This document shows positions 17,384 through 25,806 of a stretch of DNA of 64,000 bases, in pieces. The DNA is from Nannocystis exedens. Lineage in GTDB: Bacteria > Myxococcota_A > Polyangia > Nannocystales > Nannocystaceae. The stretch covers positions 3,544,001 through 3,608,000 of the forward strand of contig NZ_NETK01000001.1 in assembly GCF_002343915.1 (NCBI RefSeq), read 5' to 3'. A program made the translations under genes and the position numbers. Each line of letters starts with the position of its first letter. Positions within the stretch are counted from its first letter, which is position 1. The notes under the pieces were generated by a model that was not told the origin of the DNA, did no database searches, and saw only the letters and a program-made list of their open reading frames with translations.

Positions 17384-17902
17384 GTCTGTTTTAAAAATTT
17401 AAGACATGTCCCGCGGGACAGCCTGAGGCGCGCGCCAAGATCTTCCGGGTCGAGCTGTCGCTCGGAACATGTTCTCCCGGACATCTCGGGTAGATCAGGG
17501 ACCGCCACCGCGTCCGGCGCGCTCACGTCCGGGCGCCGAGCCTCGGAGCTCGCGCCCGACACCTCGCCAGGGCCGCGTCGGGTGCCGTCCGGCCCAGCAC
17601 GGGCTCCGCTCATCGTCATGCAGCGCCCGGCGCAGGTCGGTCGGCACCAGCGTGCGGGGCAGCCCGCGCTGACAAAACAGACTGCGCCTCAGCTCCCCCG
17701 AACCCCTGCCGGCGACAGCACATGGCTCGCGGGGGCCGCCGCTCGCCCGCGATCCTCTTCGCGTCGCCCGCCCGCCGTCCTCTTCGTCGTCGGTGACAGT
17801 CGTCCGCCACTGCACAGGCGCGCAGCATCGCGCACTCGGCCGGCCGCTCTCGCCGAATTTTTGCCCCGATCGATCACCCCGGCCAAGGTCGGCCCGCTCC
17901 CC
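17384..17902. other. Non-coding stretch with two dispersed elements
   Basis: No convincing gene. It begins with an AT-rich patch (TTTTAAAAATTTAAG at 17389-17403), then the perfect 14-bp palindrome TGTCCCGCGGGACA at 17407-17420 and a second copy at about 17464-17486 (GGAACATGTTC-TCCC-GGACATC). They probably end the exbBD transcript. Confidence 0.55.
17407..17420. repeat. Dispersed element TGTCCCGCGGGACA
   Basis: Exact paired form and a perfect palindrome, 23 bp downstream of the exbD stop codon. Confidence 0.75.
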
Positions 17903-18202
17903 ATGCAATGGGTCAACCGGATCCTGCTCGCCGCGCTGCTCGCGTTCGCGATCGCCTACCTGCCGCAGCACGTCGCCACCGGCGGGAGCGCCGAGGACCT
18001 CGCGCGCGTGGAGAAGGAACACGCCGCGCTGCGTCGCGGCAACGAGCGGCTACAGGCCGACATCGAGGCCCTGCGGGCCGAGATCGCCGCCCTCAAGCGC
18101 GACCCCGAAGAGGTCGCCCGGATCGCCCGCGAGGACCTCAACCTGATCCGGCCAGGTGAGGTGGTGTTCGAGATCCGCCGCGACGACAAGACCAAGCCAT
18201 GA
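17903..18202 (+). CDS. FtsB/DivIC-family septum formation protein
   Basis: A 99-residue single-pass protein: transmembrane helix at about 6-22 (ILLAALLAFAIAYLP), then a coiled coil with heptads (LARVEKEHAALRRGNERLQADIEALRAEIAALK), then the typical FtsB end PEEVARIAREDLNLIRPGEVVFEI. FtsB bridges FtsQ and FtsL in the divisome. The start at 17903 places the helix at the N-terminus. The gene overlaps the diguanylate cyclase gene by four bases (ATGA). Confidence 0.85.
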   Translation: MQWVNRILLAALLAFAIAYLPQHVATGGSAEDLARVEKEHAALRRGNERLQADIEALRAEIAALKRDPEEVARIAREDLNLIRPGEVVFEIRRDDKTKP

Positions 18203-20349
18203 CCACGCTCGCCCGCACCCTCCACGGCCTCCGCCTCCGCGCCCGCGAGCGCTGGAGCCTCCTCGTCCTGCTCGCCACCTGGCTGGTGCTGGCCGTGGGC
18301 GCCGCCACGCCGACCGCCTTCGACGAGGGCAGCCCGGCGCTGGCCGCCTCGCTGGCGGTCTTCGCCGCCACCCTCGTGCGCGCGCTGGCCCGCGAGCTGC
18401 GGCCGAACGCCGCCACCTACTCGCAGGCCCACGAGCTCGAGCTCGGCCTCCTCATCATCACCGGCACCTACCTGCTGATCGCCGTCACCGGCGGCCTCGC
18501 CAGCCCGGCGCACCCGCTGGTCTACGCCCTCGCCTCGTTCCTGCTGCTGCTCCACCGCGCCCGCTGGATCGCCGGCGTGTGGCTGGCCTCGATCGCCTTG
18601 CTCGAGGTCGCGGTCGGCTGGTCTTCGGGACATGACTCCGGGGCCAAGATCGCCTTCCACCTCAGCTATATCGCCTTCTTCGCCGCCGGCAACCTGCTGA
18701 TCCTCGGCGCCCTGGTCCGGCGCCTGCGCGGCGAGCACGCCCAGCGGCTGGCCGACGAGCTGTCGCACATCCGTCAGGAGGCCCGCGACTTCCGCCTGGT
18801 CGCCGCCGCCGCGCCGCGCAAGAGCCGGGACGCCGAGGAGGCGCAGCTGACCCAGTCGGCCGTCCACGCGATCCACGAGCAGGTCGCGTTCAGCCTCGAG
18901 CTCATCCGCGGCGACCTCGAGCTGCACACCTGCGCCCTGCTGTGGATGTCCGAGGAGGAGCTCGTGCTCAAGCGCGCCGCCTCCGCCGCGACCGCGCTGG
19001 TGAGCGCGCCCGAGCTGGCCAGCCCCGGCGTGCTGGCCGGGCTGTTGCGCAACCCGAGGACGCTTGTCCTCAAGAACATGTCCGAAAAGCATCTTCCGCC
19101 GTACTACGGCGCGCCGGTGGCGGTCACCGACCTGTGCGCAGTGCCGCTGGTCCGGGGCGAGCGGCTGCTCGGGGTCTTGTGCGCCGACCGCATCGACGCC
19201 AAGCCGTTCACCGCCGCCGAGCAGGACAAGCTGGCCGCCGCGGCGCAGCACGTGCTGCGCACCGTCGACCACGAGCGGGCCTTCATCACCGCGATGCGCA
19301 GCCGCTACGAGCACGAGCAGCTGTACCGCGCGAGCGAGCTGCTGAGCGGCGCGCTCGGGCTCGAGGCGCTGTACGGCAAGAGCTTCGAGGCGATCCGCGC
19401 GATCGCGCCGTACGACCTCGCCGCGATCTCGACCTACGACGAGCACGCCGAGGCCCACCGGGTGCTCGCCGTCGACGTCCCCGGCGACCGCGACCCGACC
19501 CATGGCGACGGCTGGCGGAGCATCGCCGAGTCGCTGCGCGACCGCGTGTTCGAGCACGGCTCCGGCCTCGTCGCCATGGCGACCAAGAACCGCCACTTCA
19601 TGCCGGCCGCCGACGAGCGCGTCGAGCCCGAGACCGTCGTCTTCGACGTCCACACCCGCCTGCGCCCGGCCCAGAGCGTGCTGGTGCTGCCGCTCCTGCA
19701 CGGCGAGAAGGTCCTCGGCACCCTCACCCTCGCCGCCGCGCGCGAGCGCCAGTTCCCGCGGGCGACCCGCGAGATCCTCCGCGTCCTCTCGCACCAGCTC
19801 AGCGTCGGCCTGCAGAACGCGCGCATGTACCGGGCCATGGAGGAGCGCGCCACCACCGACGGCCTCACCGGCCTCACCAACCACCGCGCCTTCCAGGAGC
19901 GCCTGGCGCAGATCCACGCCCTGGCCGAACGGACAGGTCGCAACTTCTCGCTGATCCTCACCGACATCGACCACTTCAAGAAGGTCAACGACACCTACGG
20001 CCACCCGATCGGCGACGCCGTGCTCAAGCGGGTCGCCGCGGTGTTCGCCGGCCGCGCGCGCAAGGTCGACATCGTCGCCCGCTACGGCGGCGAGGAGTTC
20101 GTGCTCGTCCTGCCCGACACCGACGCCGAGGGCGCGGCCATCTTCGCCAACAAGCTGCGCGAGGAGGTCGCCGCCCAGACCATGACCAGCGACCAGGGCC
20201 CGTTCGCCGTCACGATCTCCATGGGCGTCGCCGAGTACCCGACCGACGGCCACGCCACCGCCGAGCTCATCGAGCGCGCCGACCAGGCCCTCTACCACTG
20301 CAAGCACAACGGCCGGAACTGCGTCACCCGGGCCAGCCAGCTGCCCTGA
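18199..20349 (+). CDS. Membrane-anchored GAF-GAF-GGDEF diguanylate cyclase
   Basis: A 716-residue protein. About five transmembrane helices occupy residues 15-175, followed by two GAF-like sensor domains (about 215-365 and 375-540) and a GGDEF domain (about 550-710). The active site reads GGEEF (630-634), with an allosteric inhibitory RxxD site, RKVD, five residues before it, so an active, product-inhibited cyclic di-GMP synthase is predicted. Translational coupling to the ftsB-like gene by an ATGA overlap is unusual and could tie c-di-GMP to envelope growth. Two dispersed-element relatives lie in frame, at about 18621-18636 and 19064-19086, both written with rare codons. Confidence 0.9.
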   Translation: MTTLARTLHGLRLRARERWSLLVLLATWLVLAVGAATPTAFDEGSPALAASLAVFAATLVRALARELRPNAATYSQAHELELGLLIITGTYLLIAVTGGLASPAHPLVYALASFLLLLHRARWIAGVWLASIALLEVAVGWSSGHDSGAKIAFHLSYIAFFAAGNLLILGALVRRLRGEHAQRLADELSHIRQEARDFRLVAAAAPRKSRDAEEAQLTQSAVHAIHEQVAFSLELIRGDLELHTCALLWMSEEELVLKRAASAATALVSAPELASPGVLAGLLRNPRTLVLKNMSEKHLPPYYGAPVAVTDLCAVPLVRGERLLGVLCADRIDAKPFTAAEQDKLAAAAQHVLRTVDHERAFITAMRSRYEHEQLYRASELLSGALGLEALYGKSFEAIRAIAPYDLAAISTYDEHAEAHRVLAVDVPGDRDPTHGDGWRSIAESLRDRVFEHGSGLVAMATKNRHFMPAADERVEPETVVFDVHTRLRPAQSVLVLPLLHGEKVLGTLTLAAARERQFPRATREILRVLSHQLSVGLQNARMYRAMEERATTDGLTGLTNHRAFQERLAQIHALAERTGRNFSLILTDIDHFKKVNDTYGHPIGDAVLKRVAAVFAGRARKVDIVARYGGEEFVLVLPDTDAEGAAIFANKLREEVAAQTMTSDQGPFAVTISMGVAEYPTDGHATAELIERADQALYHCKHNGRNCVTRASQLP
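19077..19086 (-). repeat. Dispersed half-site (CATGTCCGAA on + strand)
   Basis: Exact 10-mer in the diguanylate cyclase gene, coding part of KNMSEKHL with rare codons such as GAA, CAT and CTT. A degenerate partner, TTGTCCTC, precedes it. Confidence 0.65.
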
Positions 20350-20396
20350 GCGCCCGCGCGCCCGCCGGCCCCCCACCGATCTGCCATACTGACCCC

Positions 20397-20813
20397 ATGC
20401 GATACGCCCGGCTCGTCCCCCTCCTCCTGGTGTTCGCCCCGGCCTGCGCCGAGCAGCACAACTACAGCGAAGGCGAGATCTGCGTCGACGCCCCCGCCCT
20501 CGCCTCGTTCGCCGCCGGCGACGAGCTCGAGGTCGTGGTCGTCCTCGACGACTGCATGGCCTGCCCCAAGGACTTCAACGCCAACTGCGAGGTCGACCGC
20601 CAGGGCAGCACGATCAACCTCCACGCCGGCGGCGTCTACACCCAGCGCAGCGGCCCCTGCGACACCTGCCTGACCCTGTCGGTCGCCTGCATCGTCGGCG
20701 GCCTCGAGCCCGGCAACTACACCATCCGCAGCGGCGACCAGACGCTCGAGATCAGCCTCCCGCAAGCCGACGCGCCCGAGCTCGACCCGACCTGCGACGT
20801 CGTGAAGTGGTGA
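20397..20813 (+). CDS. Small Cys-rich lipoprotein
   Basis: A 138-residue predicted lipoprotein: MRYARLVPLLLVFAPAC (lipobox APAC, Cys17). The mature part has about eight Cys residues (ICVDAP, DCMACPKDFNANC, PCDTCLTLSVAC, TCDVV) and an Ig-like feel (GLEPGNYTIRSGDQTLEISLP). No recognised domain. It starts 47 bp after the diguanylate cyclase gene and may be cotranscribed. Confidence 0.75.
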   Translation: MRYARLVPLLLVFAPACAEQHNYSEGEICVDAPALASFAAGDELEVVVVLDDCMACPKDFNANCEVDRQGSTINLHAGGVYTQRSGPCDTCLTLSVACIVGGLEPGNYTIRSGDQTLEISLPQADAPELDPTCDVVKW

Positions 20814-20842
20814 GCCGCGACGCGTGGCGCGAGCGCCACGCC

Positions 20843-21742
20843 TCACTTCCGCAGCGCGATGCGCACCGGGCAGTGGTCCGACACCGAGCGCAACTTGGGC
20901 GGCTCGGTGGTCTGCGTCTCGCACGCCAGCGCCGCGCACATGCCGAGCACCACGGGTGTCCCGAAGGACATGTCCTTCGAGCCGAGGAAGTGATCGAGCA
21001 GGCTCGCCTCCCAGCGCCGCACCTTGCTGTTCGGCCGCCAGTACTCCGAGCACCCCAGGGCGCCGGTCGGTAGCTGCAGCGCGTGGCGTCCGACCATGTC
21101 GTCGATGAAGCGCCGTTCGGCGCCGTCCTGGTCGAGGTACCCCGTCGTGTTGAAGTCGCCGGCGACCACGACATCCCCGAACTCCTCGCGCAGCGCCGGC
21201 AAGATCGACGTCAACCACCGCCACTGCTGCTTGCGACGCTCGAACTGCTGCTCCTCGCCGCCCGAGTCGAAGTGCACCGACACCAGCGAGAACGTCCGCC
21301 CCGCGCCTGTGCGGAGCGACGCGAGCAGCGCAGGCGCCTGCCCCGTGGGACAGACATCGCCCTTGCTCAGAGACCGGTGGTCCTTCAGCTCGAGCCGCGC
21401 CGCGTCGTACACTACCCCGACGTTCAGCCGTCCCTTCCGGTTGTCCCGGCACGAATTCGTCAACACCGCCGCGTATCGCCGCCCGGTCAGCGCGCTGGCG
21501 CGGTCCAGCGTCGCGTAGAACCTCCCGGGATCGCGGATCTCCTGCACCGCGAACGCGTCGGCGTCTAGCTCGGCGATCGCCGCCGCGACTGCCTCGTCGA
21601 GGGTCTTCTCGTGCGGGAACGTCTGGATGTTGAACGTGCCGAGCACCAGCGGCGCCTCGCGGCGGCACCACAGCAGCAGCGCGACCGCCACCAGCAGCAC
21701 CCACAGCCACACTCGGCGACGACGACGACGGCGCTCCTGCAT
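20843..21742 (-). CDS. Endonuclease/exonuclease/phosphatase (EEP) family protein with N-terminal membrane anchor
   Basis: A 299-residue EEP-fold protein. Arg-rich MQERRRRRRRVW is followed by a transmembrane helix (WVLLVAVALLLW), then the catalytic domain on the outer side: GTFNIQTF, AVQEI, VHFDSGG, VVAGDFNTTG and the terminal SDHCPV motif. The family hydrolyses phosphodiester or phosphomonoester bonds in nucleic acids or lipids with Mg2+. An upstream in-frame ATG at 21781 would add 13 residues. Two dispersed elements lie in frame, one of them (20957-20970) exact. A paralogue with the same layout is at 37816-38778. Confidence 0.85.
   Translation of the reverse strand: MQERRRRRRRVWLWVLLVAVALLLWCRREAPLVLGTFNIQTFPHEKTLDEAVAAAIAELDADAFAVQEIRDPGRFYATLDRASALTGRRYAAVLTNSCRDNRKGRLNVGVVYDAARLELKDHRSLSKGDVCPTGQAPALLASLRTGAGRTFSLVSVHFDSGGEEQQFERRKQQWRWLTSILPALREEFGDVVVAGDFNTTGYLDQDGAERRFIDDMVGRHALQLPTGALGCSEYWRPNSKVRRWEASLLDHFLGSKDMSFGTPVVLGMCAALACETQTTEPPKLRSVSDHCPVRIALRK
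20957..20970. repeat. Dispersed hairpin TGTCC-CGAA-GGACA
   Basis: Exact paired form inside the EEP gene, immediately followed by another TGTCC-TTCGA half. It encodes KDMSFGTP. Confidence 0.75.
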
Positions 21743-21797
21743 TGCAGGATCGACGGTAGACGGCGCCGCCGACGCCCACAAGTCGGCGAGATCGCGC

Positions 21798-22886
21798 CTA
21801 TCCGTCGCGGGGCTCGCGGAGCAGGCGCATGCGGACGTGCTGGTGCTGCCGGCGCTTGTACTCCGCGTGAGAGCTCTCGCCCTGCTCGTTGGCCTCGGCG
21901 GTGCGCTTGTCCATCACCTGGAATTCGGCGAGCACGAACACCACGCGGCCGCGGCGTTCGTCGTGGTCGTGGGGCAGCAGCGCGTCGACGCGGACCGGCA
22001 GGTCGGCGACGAAGTTGAGCACGTGGAAGCTCTTGCCGGAGAACTCGTTGGGGCCTGGCTGAGGCCGGTTGGCGGCGTCGGTGTCGAAGTTCGCGTCGGC
22101 GCCGAGGACCTTGAGGCTGTTGAGGTCGATCAGCGTATTGACCGTCTGGTCGGGCACCACGTAGTTGAACGGGATGCAGCGGTGCAGCATGATCCGCAGC
22201 GTCGGCACCAGGTCGGCCGGGTCGCGGACGATCAGGCGGAAGCGCAGGCGGTCGAACACGCGCGCCGCGTTCGTCTCTTTCTTCAGCAGCAGCTTGGTCA
22301 GCTGCGACTCCTTCGACTTGCGCGACCACGAGAACTCGACCACCGGCACACCGGCGGTGCGCAGCTCGTCGAACATGCGGGTCACGCTCTCCTCGACCAG
22401 CGAGAAGATCTCCGAGTCGGAGATCGCCAGCGACGCCCGCATCTCGCGCGCCTCGAGGTGATACAGGATGTGCATCACCTTGAGCAGCGTGCAGGCCTGG
22501 CGCTGGTGCGCGCTGGCCTTGCCCGAGGCGATCCGCGGCAGCTGCACCCACGGCACCTTGTCGGCGATGGTGTCGTCGAGGCGCAGCTTGAGCACGTCGC
22601 TGATGTAGCGGACGGCTTGCTGGCGGAGGTCGGCGAGGCGGGCCTCGTCGCGTGGGTCGCCGAGGTCGAGCCCGTTGAGCGCCAGCAGGCGGCGCACGTC
22701 TTCGTCGGAGCTCAGGGCCAGGCGGTGCCAGTCGATGACCGACTGTCCGCGCAGCAGCAGCTGGATCTCGTTGATGTCCTGCAGCGACAGCTCGGCGTGC
22801 TCGCCGCCCTGCGCGGCCTCGCGCCACAGCGCTTGCGAGGCCAAGAAGGCGCCGAACGGATCGGAGCGCTGCGGAGGCCTGGCCAT
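21798..22886 (-). CDS. Conserved myxobacterial protein, TIGR04552-like
   Basis: A 362-residue soluble protein that I recognise only as a conserved deltaproteobacterial family (TIGR04552-like, from memory). The middle part (about residues 175-250) has WSRKSKESQLTKLLLKKE followed by RVFDRLRFRLIVRDPADLVPTLRIM, which loosely recalls the synthetase-domain layout of RelA/SpoT proteins (K..S...K, then D.lg.RiiV.d..D). The key catalytic Glu/Gln residues cannot be confirmed. The ends are polar with no signal peptide. It lies 56 bp upstream of the EEP gene on the same strand. Confidence 0.65.
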   Translation of the reverse strand: MARPPQRSDPFGAFLASQALWREAAQGGEHAELSLQDINEIQLLLRGQSVIDWHRLALSSDEDVRRLLALNGLDLGDPRDEARLADLRQQAVRYISDVLKLRLDDTIADKVPWVQLPRIASGKASAHQRQACTLLKVMHILYHLEAREMRASLAISDSEIFSLVEESVTRMFDELRTAGVPVVEFSWSRKSKESQLTKLLLKKETNAARVFDRLRFRLIVRDPADLVPTLRIMLHRCIPFNYVVPDQTVNTLIDLNSLKVLGADANFDTDAANRPQPGPNEFSGKSFHVLNFVADLPVRVDALLPHDHDERRGRVVFVLAEFQVMDKRTAEANEQGESSHAEYKRRQHQHVRMRLLREPRDG

Positions 22887-22893
22887 CGCCAGC

Positions 22894-22986
22894 TTAGCCG
22901 CTTACGCGCCGGGAGAAGCGGAGGGTACCGACGAGCAGACCGATTGTGACGAGGGCGGCACAGATGTTTCCGAGGTAAGCGGTCAT
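22894..22986 (-). CDS. Candidate 30-residue membrane protein
   Basis: MTAYLGNICAALVTIGLLVGTLRFSRRVSG is preceded by a weak AAGG about 3-6 bp upstream. One hydrophobic helix followed by RFSRR gives a positive-inside single-pass microprotein. The reading frame is open further upstream, but this start fits the helix best. Evidence is limited to composition. Confidence 0.35.
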   Translation of the reverse strand: MTAYLGNICAALVTIGLLVGTLRFSRRVSG

Positions 22987-23391
22987 GAACCTTGTTGCTC
23001 CAGTCCTTGCAGTCGTGTGCTCAGGACTTATCACGGAATCGGGCGAGGTCGGAAAAAGTGGGAGATGTAGGACAATCTCTCGAGACTCAGTCCAAGGTTC
23101 GCAAGGCAAGGAGATCCGGGCACCGGGCCCATAAATCAAGCTGGAGCGGGGGGATTTTCAGACCGGGAATTTCGGCGATTTCGCGGTCCTGCGGCCTGAA
23201 GGCGCCGGGCCCCCGTCTTCTGGGGCCAGAACGCCGGATGGCAGATAACACATTCCCGCGGCCGTTGGAAAGTCCCCCGCCGGCGGCCCTGGCGCCACAA
23301 GTCTGGCGCGGCCGGCGGAAGGACCTCCGGGACGCGTGGGCGCACCTCGGGACGGATGGCCACGCGTGTGCGGGAGCGCTACTGTGACCCC
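22987..23391. other. Non-coding stretch, no clear content
   Basis: Less GC-rich than its surroundings near 22990-23150. No convincing gene, tRNA or dispersed element was seen; GGCCCC and GGGGCC form a short inverted repeat near 23210-23230. It may hold the promoters of flanking genes. Confidence 0.4.
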
Positions 23392-23853
23392 ATGCGCGAC
23401 CCCGAGGACGACGATGTGCCACCCCGCGACGACCGTCTCGGGTTCACCTCGACCAGTTTCCGCCGCAAGATCGGCGAGGGCCTCGCTGGCCTCTTGGACC
23501 CCGACGGCGCGATCGGCAAGGGCAAGGAGATCGTGACCGGGGTGACCCAGGCGACCAAGAACGAGGTCGTCCGGATGATCAGCGCCGAGGTCCGGCAGTT
23601 CCTCGACGGCATGGACACCGTCGATCTGATGCAGCGGGTCATCGCCGGCCTCGTGATCGACGTGAAGGCCGAGATCCGCTTCTCGATCGACCCCGAAGGC
23701 CAGCTCAAGCCAGCGATCAAGGCCGAAAAAGCGACGCAGCGGGCCAAGGAACAGCCCTCTGCGCCGCCGCAGTCGCAGCAGTCGCAGCAGTCGCAGCCCG
23801 GGGCCCCGCCGACGCCACAGGCGCCGTCGGGCTCCCGGACCGCCAAAGAATGA
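23392..23853 (+). CDS. Conserved hypothetical protein with Gln-rich tail
   Basis: A 153-residue acidic protein with no signal peptide. Residues about 25-105 are amphipathic and helical (KGKEIVTGVTQATKNEVVRMISAEVRQFLDGMDTVDLMQRVIAGLVIDVKAEI), followed by RFSIDPEGQ. The tail is low-complexity Gln/Ser/Pro/Ala, including SQQSQQSQ. I do not recognise the family. An in-frame ATG at 23356 would add 12 residues. It converges on the small gene at 23863-24009 with a 9-bp gap. Confidence 0.65.
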   Translation: MRDPEDDDVPPRDDRLGFTSTSFRRKIGEGLAGLLDPDGAIGKGKEIVTGVTQATKNEVVRMISAEVRQFLDGMDTVDLMQRVIAGLVIDVKAEIRFSIDPEGQLKPAIKAEKATQRAKEQPSAPPQSQQSQQSQPGAPPTPQAPSGSRTAKE

Positions 23854-23862
23854 GCGGTAGCC

Positions 23863-24009
23863 TCAGCTCTGCGCCGCGGGGTCGACCGGCACGACCTTGT
23901 TGTCGCCGTCGTCGTCGGGGAGCCCGAGCTTCTTCTTGACCGCCTTGTAGATGTCGGCCCCGAGCTTGAGCCCGAAGCCGGTGATGATGGCATTTACGAG
24001 GAGCCGCAT
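23863..24009 (-). CDS. Small conserved-looking protein (48 residues)
   Basis: MRLLVNAIITGFGLKLGADI begins a 48-residue protein that continues with YKAVKKKLGLPDDDGDN and ends PVDPAAQS. It has an amphipathic helical N-terminus, a Lys patch and an acidic tail. Codon third positions are G/C-rich throughout and the frame is cleanly bounded by ATG and TGA. It resembles small helical proteins found near other myxobacterial genes, but I cannot name the family. Confidence 0.55.
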   Translation of the reverse strand: MRLLVNAIITGFGLKLGADIYKAVKKKLGLPDDDGDNKVVPVDPAAQS

Positions 24010-24095
24010 GTCCGCCAGCGTAGCAGCTAGGACCCGGTCGACCTGACGCGGGCCCCTGCATTCACGCCCCAGGCGCTTCGGGCGCGGGCGCGAGA

Positions 24096-25055
24096 TTACG
24101 CGGGGATCACGCAGACCCCGACATCCTCATACGAGGGCGGAGCCATCCCCATCTCGAAGAACGGCGTGCATTCCTCGCCCGCCTGGCACGGCCCGTTGCC
24201 GCCGCTGACCGGGCAGAACGGGGTGCAGCAGCCGGCCGACATCGGCGGGCAGTTGGCGACCGCGGTCGTCGCCGCGCAGAAGCCGCCCTTCTGACACTGA
24301 TTGATGTACTGGCACTCGTCGCCCGGCTCGCCCTCGCCGGCCATCGTCGGCTCCTTGAAGCACACGAACAGGTCGCCGGCCGAGTTGTAGCAGCCCTGTC
24401 CTTCGGGACAGTCCTGCACCAGCGGGTCGCAGGCGCCGAGGCAGATCGGCAGCGACCCGTCGTTGTAGACCACGCAGTTGGCCGTCGGCGTGTCGGGGCA
24501 CGCGTCGTTGGTGTCGCAGAACTCGACGCACACGCCGTCCTGGCCCTCGTCGTCGGTCAGCAGGCAGATGTTGCCGAGCGCGCAGTTGTCGACGCCGGTG
24601 TACTTGCCGTCCTCGACGTCGCACGGGTCGCCGACCGCGCCGTCGCCCTTGATCTCGACGCACGTGTTGACGCCCCACGGCTCGCCCTCGGCCGGCGCGA
24701 CCGCCGTACACTTCTGTCCTTCGGGACAGTCTTGCACCCGCGGGTCGCACTGCCCGCTGATCCCGCCGTCGGGCGGGACGATGAAGCCGGCGCTGGTGGA
24801 GGTCTCGCCGTCCGAGGTGCTGGTCGGGTTCGCCGGCCCGCTCGTGGGGCTGGTGCTGCCCTCGGTCTCGTCCGGGGTCGAGGTCGCTCCCGGCCCGGTC
24901 GTGTCCTCGGGCACTTCGGTGTCGTCGCCCTCGGAGTCGGGCGTGTCGCCGGTCTGTCCGGACGCGCCGGTCGCCGTCATCATCCCGGACTTGTCGCCAC
25001 ATGCGCCGAAGGCGACCACGGCGACAGATACCGACCAAAGCTGAAGCGATCTCAT
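24096..25055 (-). CDS. Cys-rich lipoprotein with DCPEGQ repeats
   Basis: A 319-residue lipoprotein; the start at 25055 (MRSLQLWSVSVAVVAFGAC, lipobox FGAC) is preferred over an upstream in-frame ATG. A Thr/Ser/Pro/Glu linker (about 22-90) precedes two or more Cys-rich units with the pattern CDPxVQDCPEGQxC....CVE and C..G.IC. The style matches Nannocystaceae surface lipoproteins of unknown role. Both VQDCPEGQ motifs are encoded by the exact dispersed hairpin, with the rare codons TGT, GAA and GGA. The promoter region and 5' end lie next to the hypothetical gene at 25128. Confidence 0.82.
   Translation of the reverse strand: MRSLQLWSVSVAVVAFGACGDKSGMMTATGASGQTGDTPDSEGDDTEVPEDTTGPGATSTPDETEGSTSPTSGPANPTSTSDGETSTSAGFIVPPDGGISGQCDPRVQDCPEGQKCTAVAPAEGEPWGVNTCVEIKGDGAVGDPCDVEDGKYTGVDNCALGNICLLTDDEGQDGVCVEFCDTNDACPDTPTANCVVYNDGSLPICLGACDPLVQDCPEGQGCYNSAGDLFVCFKEPTMAGEGEPGDECQYINQCQKGGFCAATTAVANCPPMSAGCCTPFCPVSGGNGPCQAGEECTPFFEMGMAPPSYEDVGVCVIPA
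24397..24410. repeat. Dispersed hairpin TGTCC-TTCG-GGACA
   Basis: Exact paired form with a TTCG loop, in frame in the Cys-rich lipoprotein gene, encoding DCPEGQ. Confidence 0.8.
24715..24728. repeat. Dispersed hairpin TGTCC-TTCG-GGACA
   Basis: Second exact copy in the same gene, again encoding DCPEGQ, 318 bp from the first and in the same frame. Confidence 0.8.
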
Positions 25056-25127
25056 GAGCGGACCTCCAGCCCTCACGCTAGCACAGAAAGCAGCAAACAA
25101 CCGAAACCTCCCAGGAGGTTCGGAGGT

Positions 25128-25628
25128 CTAAGGCCGCCTTCCGCCGAGGCCGACCTTCGCCAGCGCCTCGAGCGTCGCCACGAGCTCCTCGCGGATCTCC
25201 GGCGACAGGCCCGGATCGGCGGCTGCTGCCTCCAGACGCCCGATCCGCGGCAACCAGGTCGCGTGGGCGGACTCGTCGAAGGCCACTCCGGCGGGGGTCA
25301 GCGCCGCGGCCTCGTCATGCAGGCGCTGCGCCTCGGTCAGAGAGATCGGCGACGCCTTGACCGCGACCACCGGCGCCGGAACGGCGGTCTCCTGCACGGG
25401 CGCCGGCGCGACCACGGAGGCGTCGGCCTGCAGCCCTTGCAGCGCCACGGCCGCCGCCACGCCGAGCACGGCCGCGGCGAGGATCGAGGGCCACTGGCGC
25501 CAGCGCGGCTCCGGCAGGCGTCGCCGGCAGCCCTGATTGACCCGCCGCTCCACGCCGGGCGCGATCGCCGGCCGCGAAGGATCGCGGCGGTCCCTTCGCC
25601 CCTGTCGCCTGTCGAGATCCGGACCCAT
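25128..25628 (-). CDS. Hypothetical single-pass membrane protein
   Basis: A 166-residue protein with a basic cytoplasmic N-terminus, one transmembrane helix at about 49-66 (SILAAAVLGVAAAVALQG) and an outer domain with Ala/Val/Pro-rich linker and helical segments (LTEAQRLHDEAAAL, SPEIREELVATLEALAKV). The layout resembles small anti-sigma-factor-like or periplasmic sensor proteins, but no domain is recognised. It is divergent from lexA, 178 bp away. Confidence 0.55.
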   Translation of the reverse strand: MGPDLDRRQGRRDRRDPSRPAIAPGVERRVNQGCRRRLPEPRWRQWPSILAAAVLGVAAAVALQGLQADASVVAPAPVQETAVPAPVVAVKASPISLTEAQRLHDEAAALTPAGVAFDESAHATWLPRIGRLEAAAADPGLSPEIREELVATLEALAKVGLGGRRP

Positions 25629-25727
25629 GCCACGAGGGTCGCGGGGGCCGCTTCGGCGGGCAAATTTCAGGCTTCAGCGGGCTCTGTCGCCCGGGGCATG
25701 CCGCGGCCTTTCGCAGTTCCGCATAGC

Positions 25728-25762
25728 TTGACCTGAGCAAATTGTTTGTATACACCGTTCAG
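25728..25762 (+). promoter_or_regulatory. Putative lexA promoter with GTTCAG operator core
   Basis: TTGACC (25728-25733) is followed after 15 bp by TATACA (25749-25754). GTTCAG at 25757-25762 matches the conserved core of the Myxococcus LexA box, but the rest of that consensus fits poorly. The position just downstream of the -10 fits autorepression. Confidence 0.45.
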
Positions 25763-25806
25763 TGCCGAAGGCGTGATCTCCGCAGCCGCCGCAGGAGGCT
25801 CTCCCC

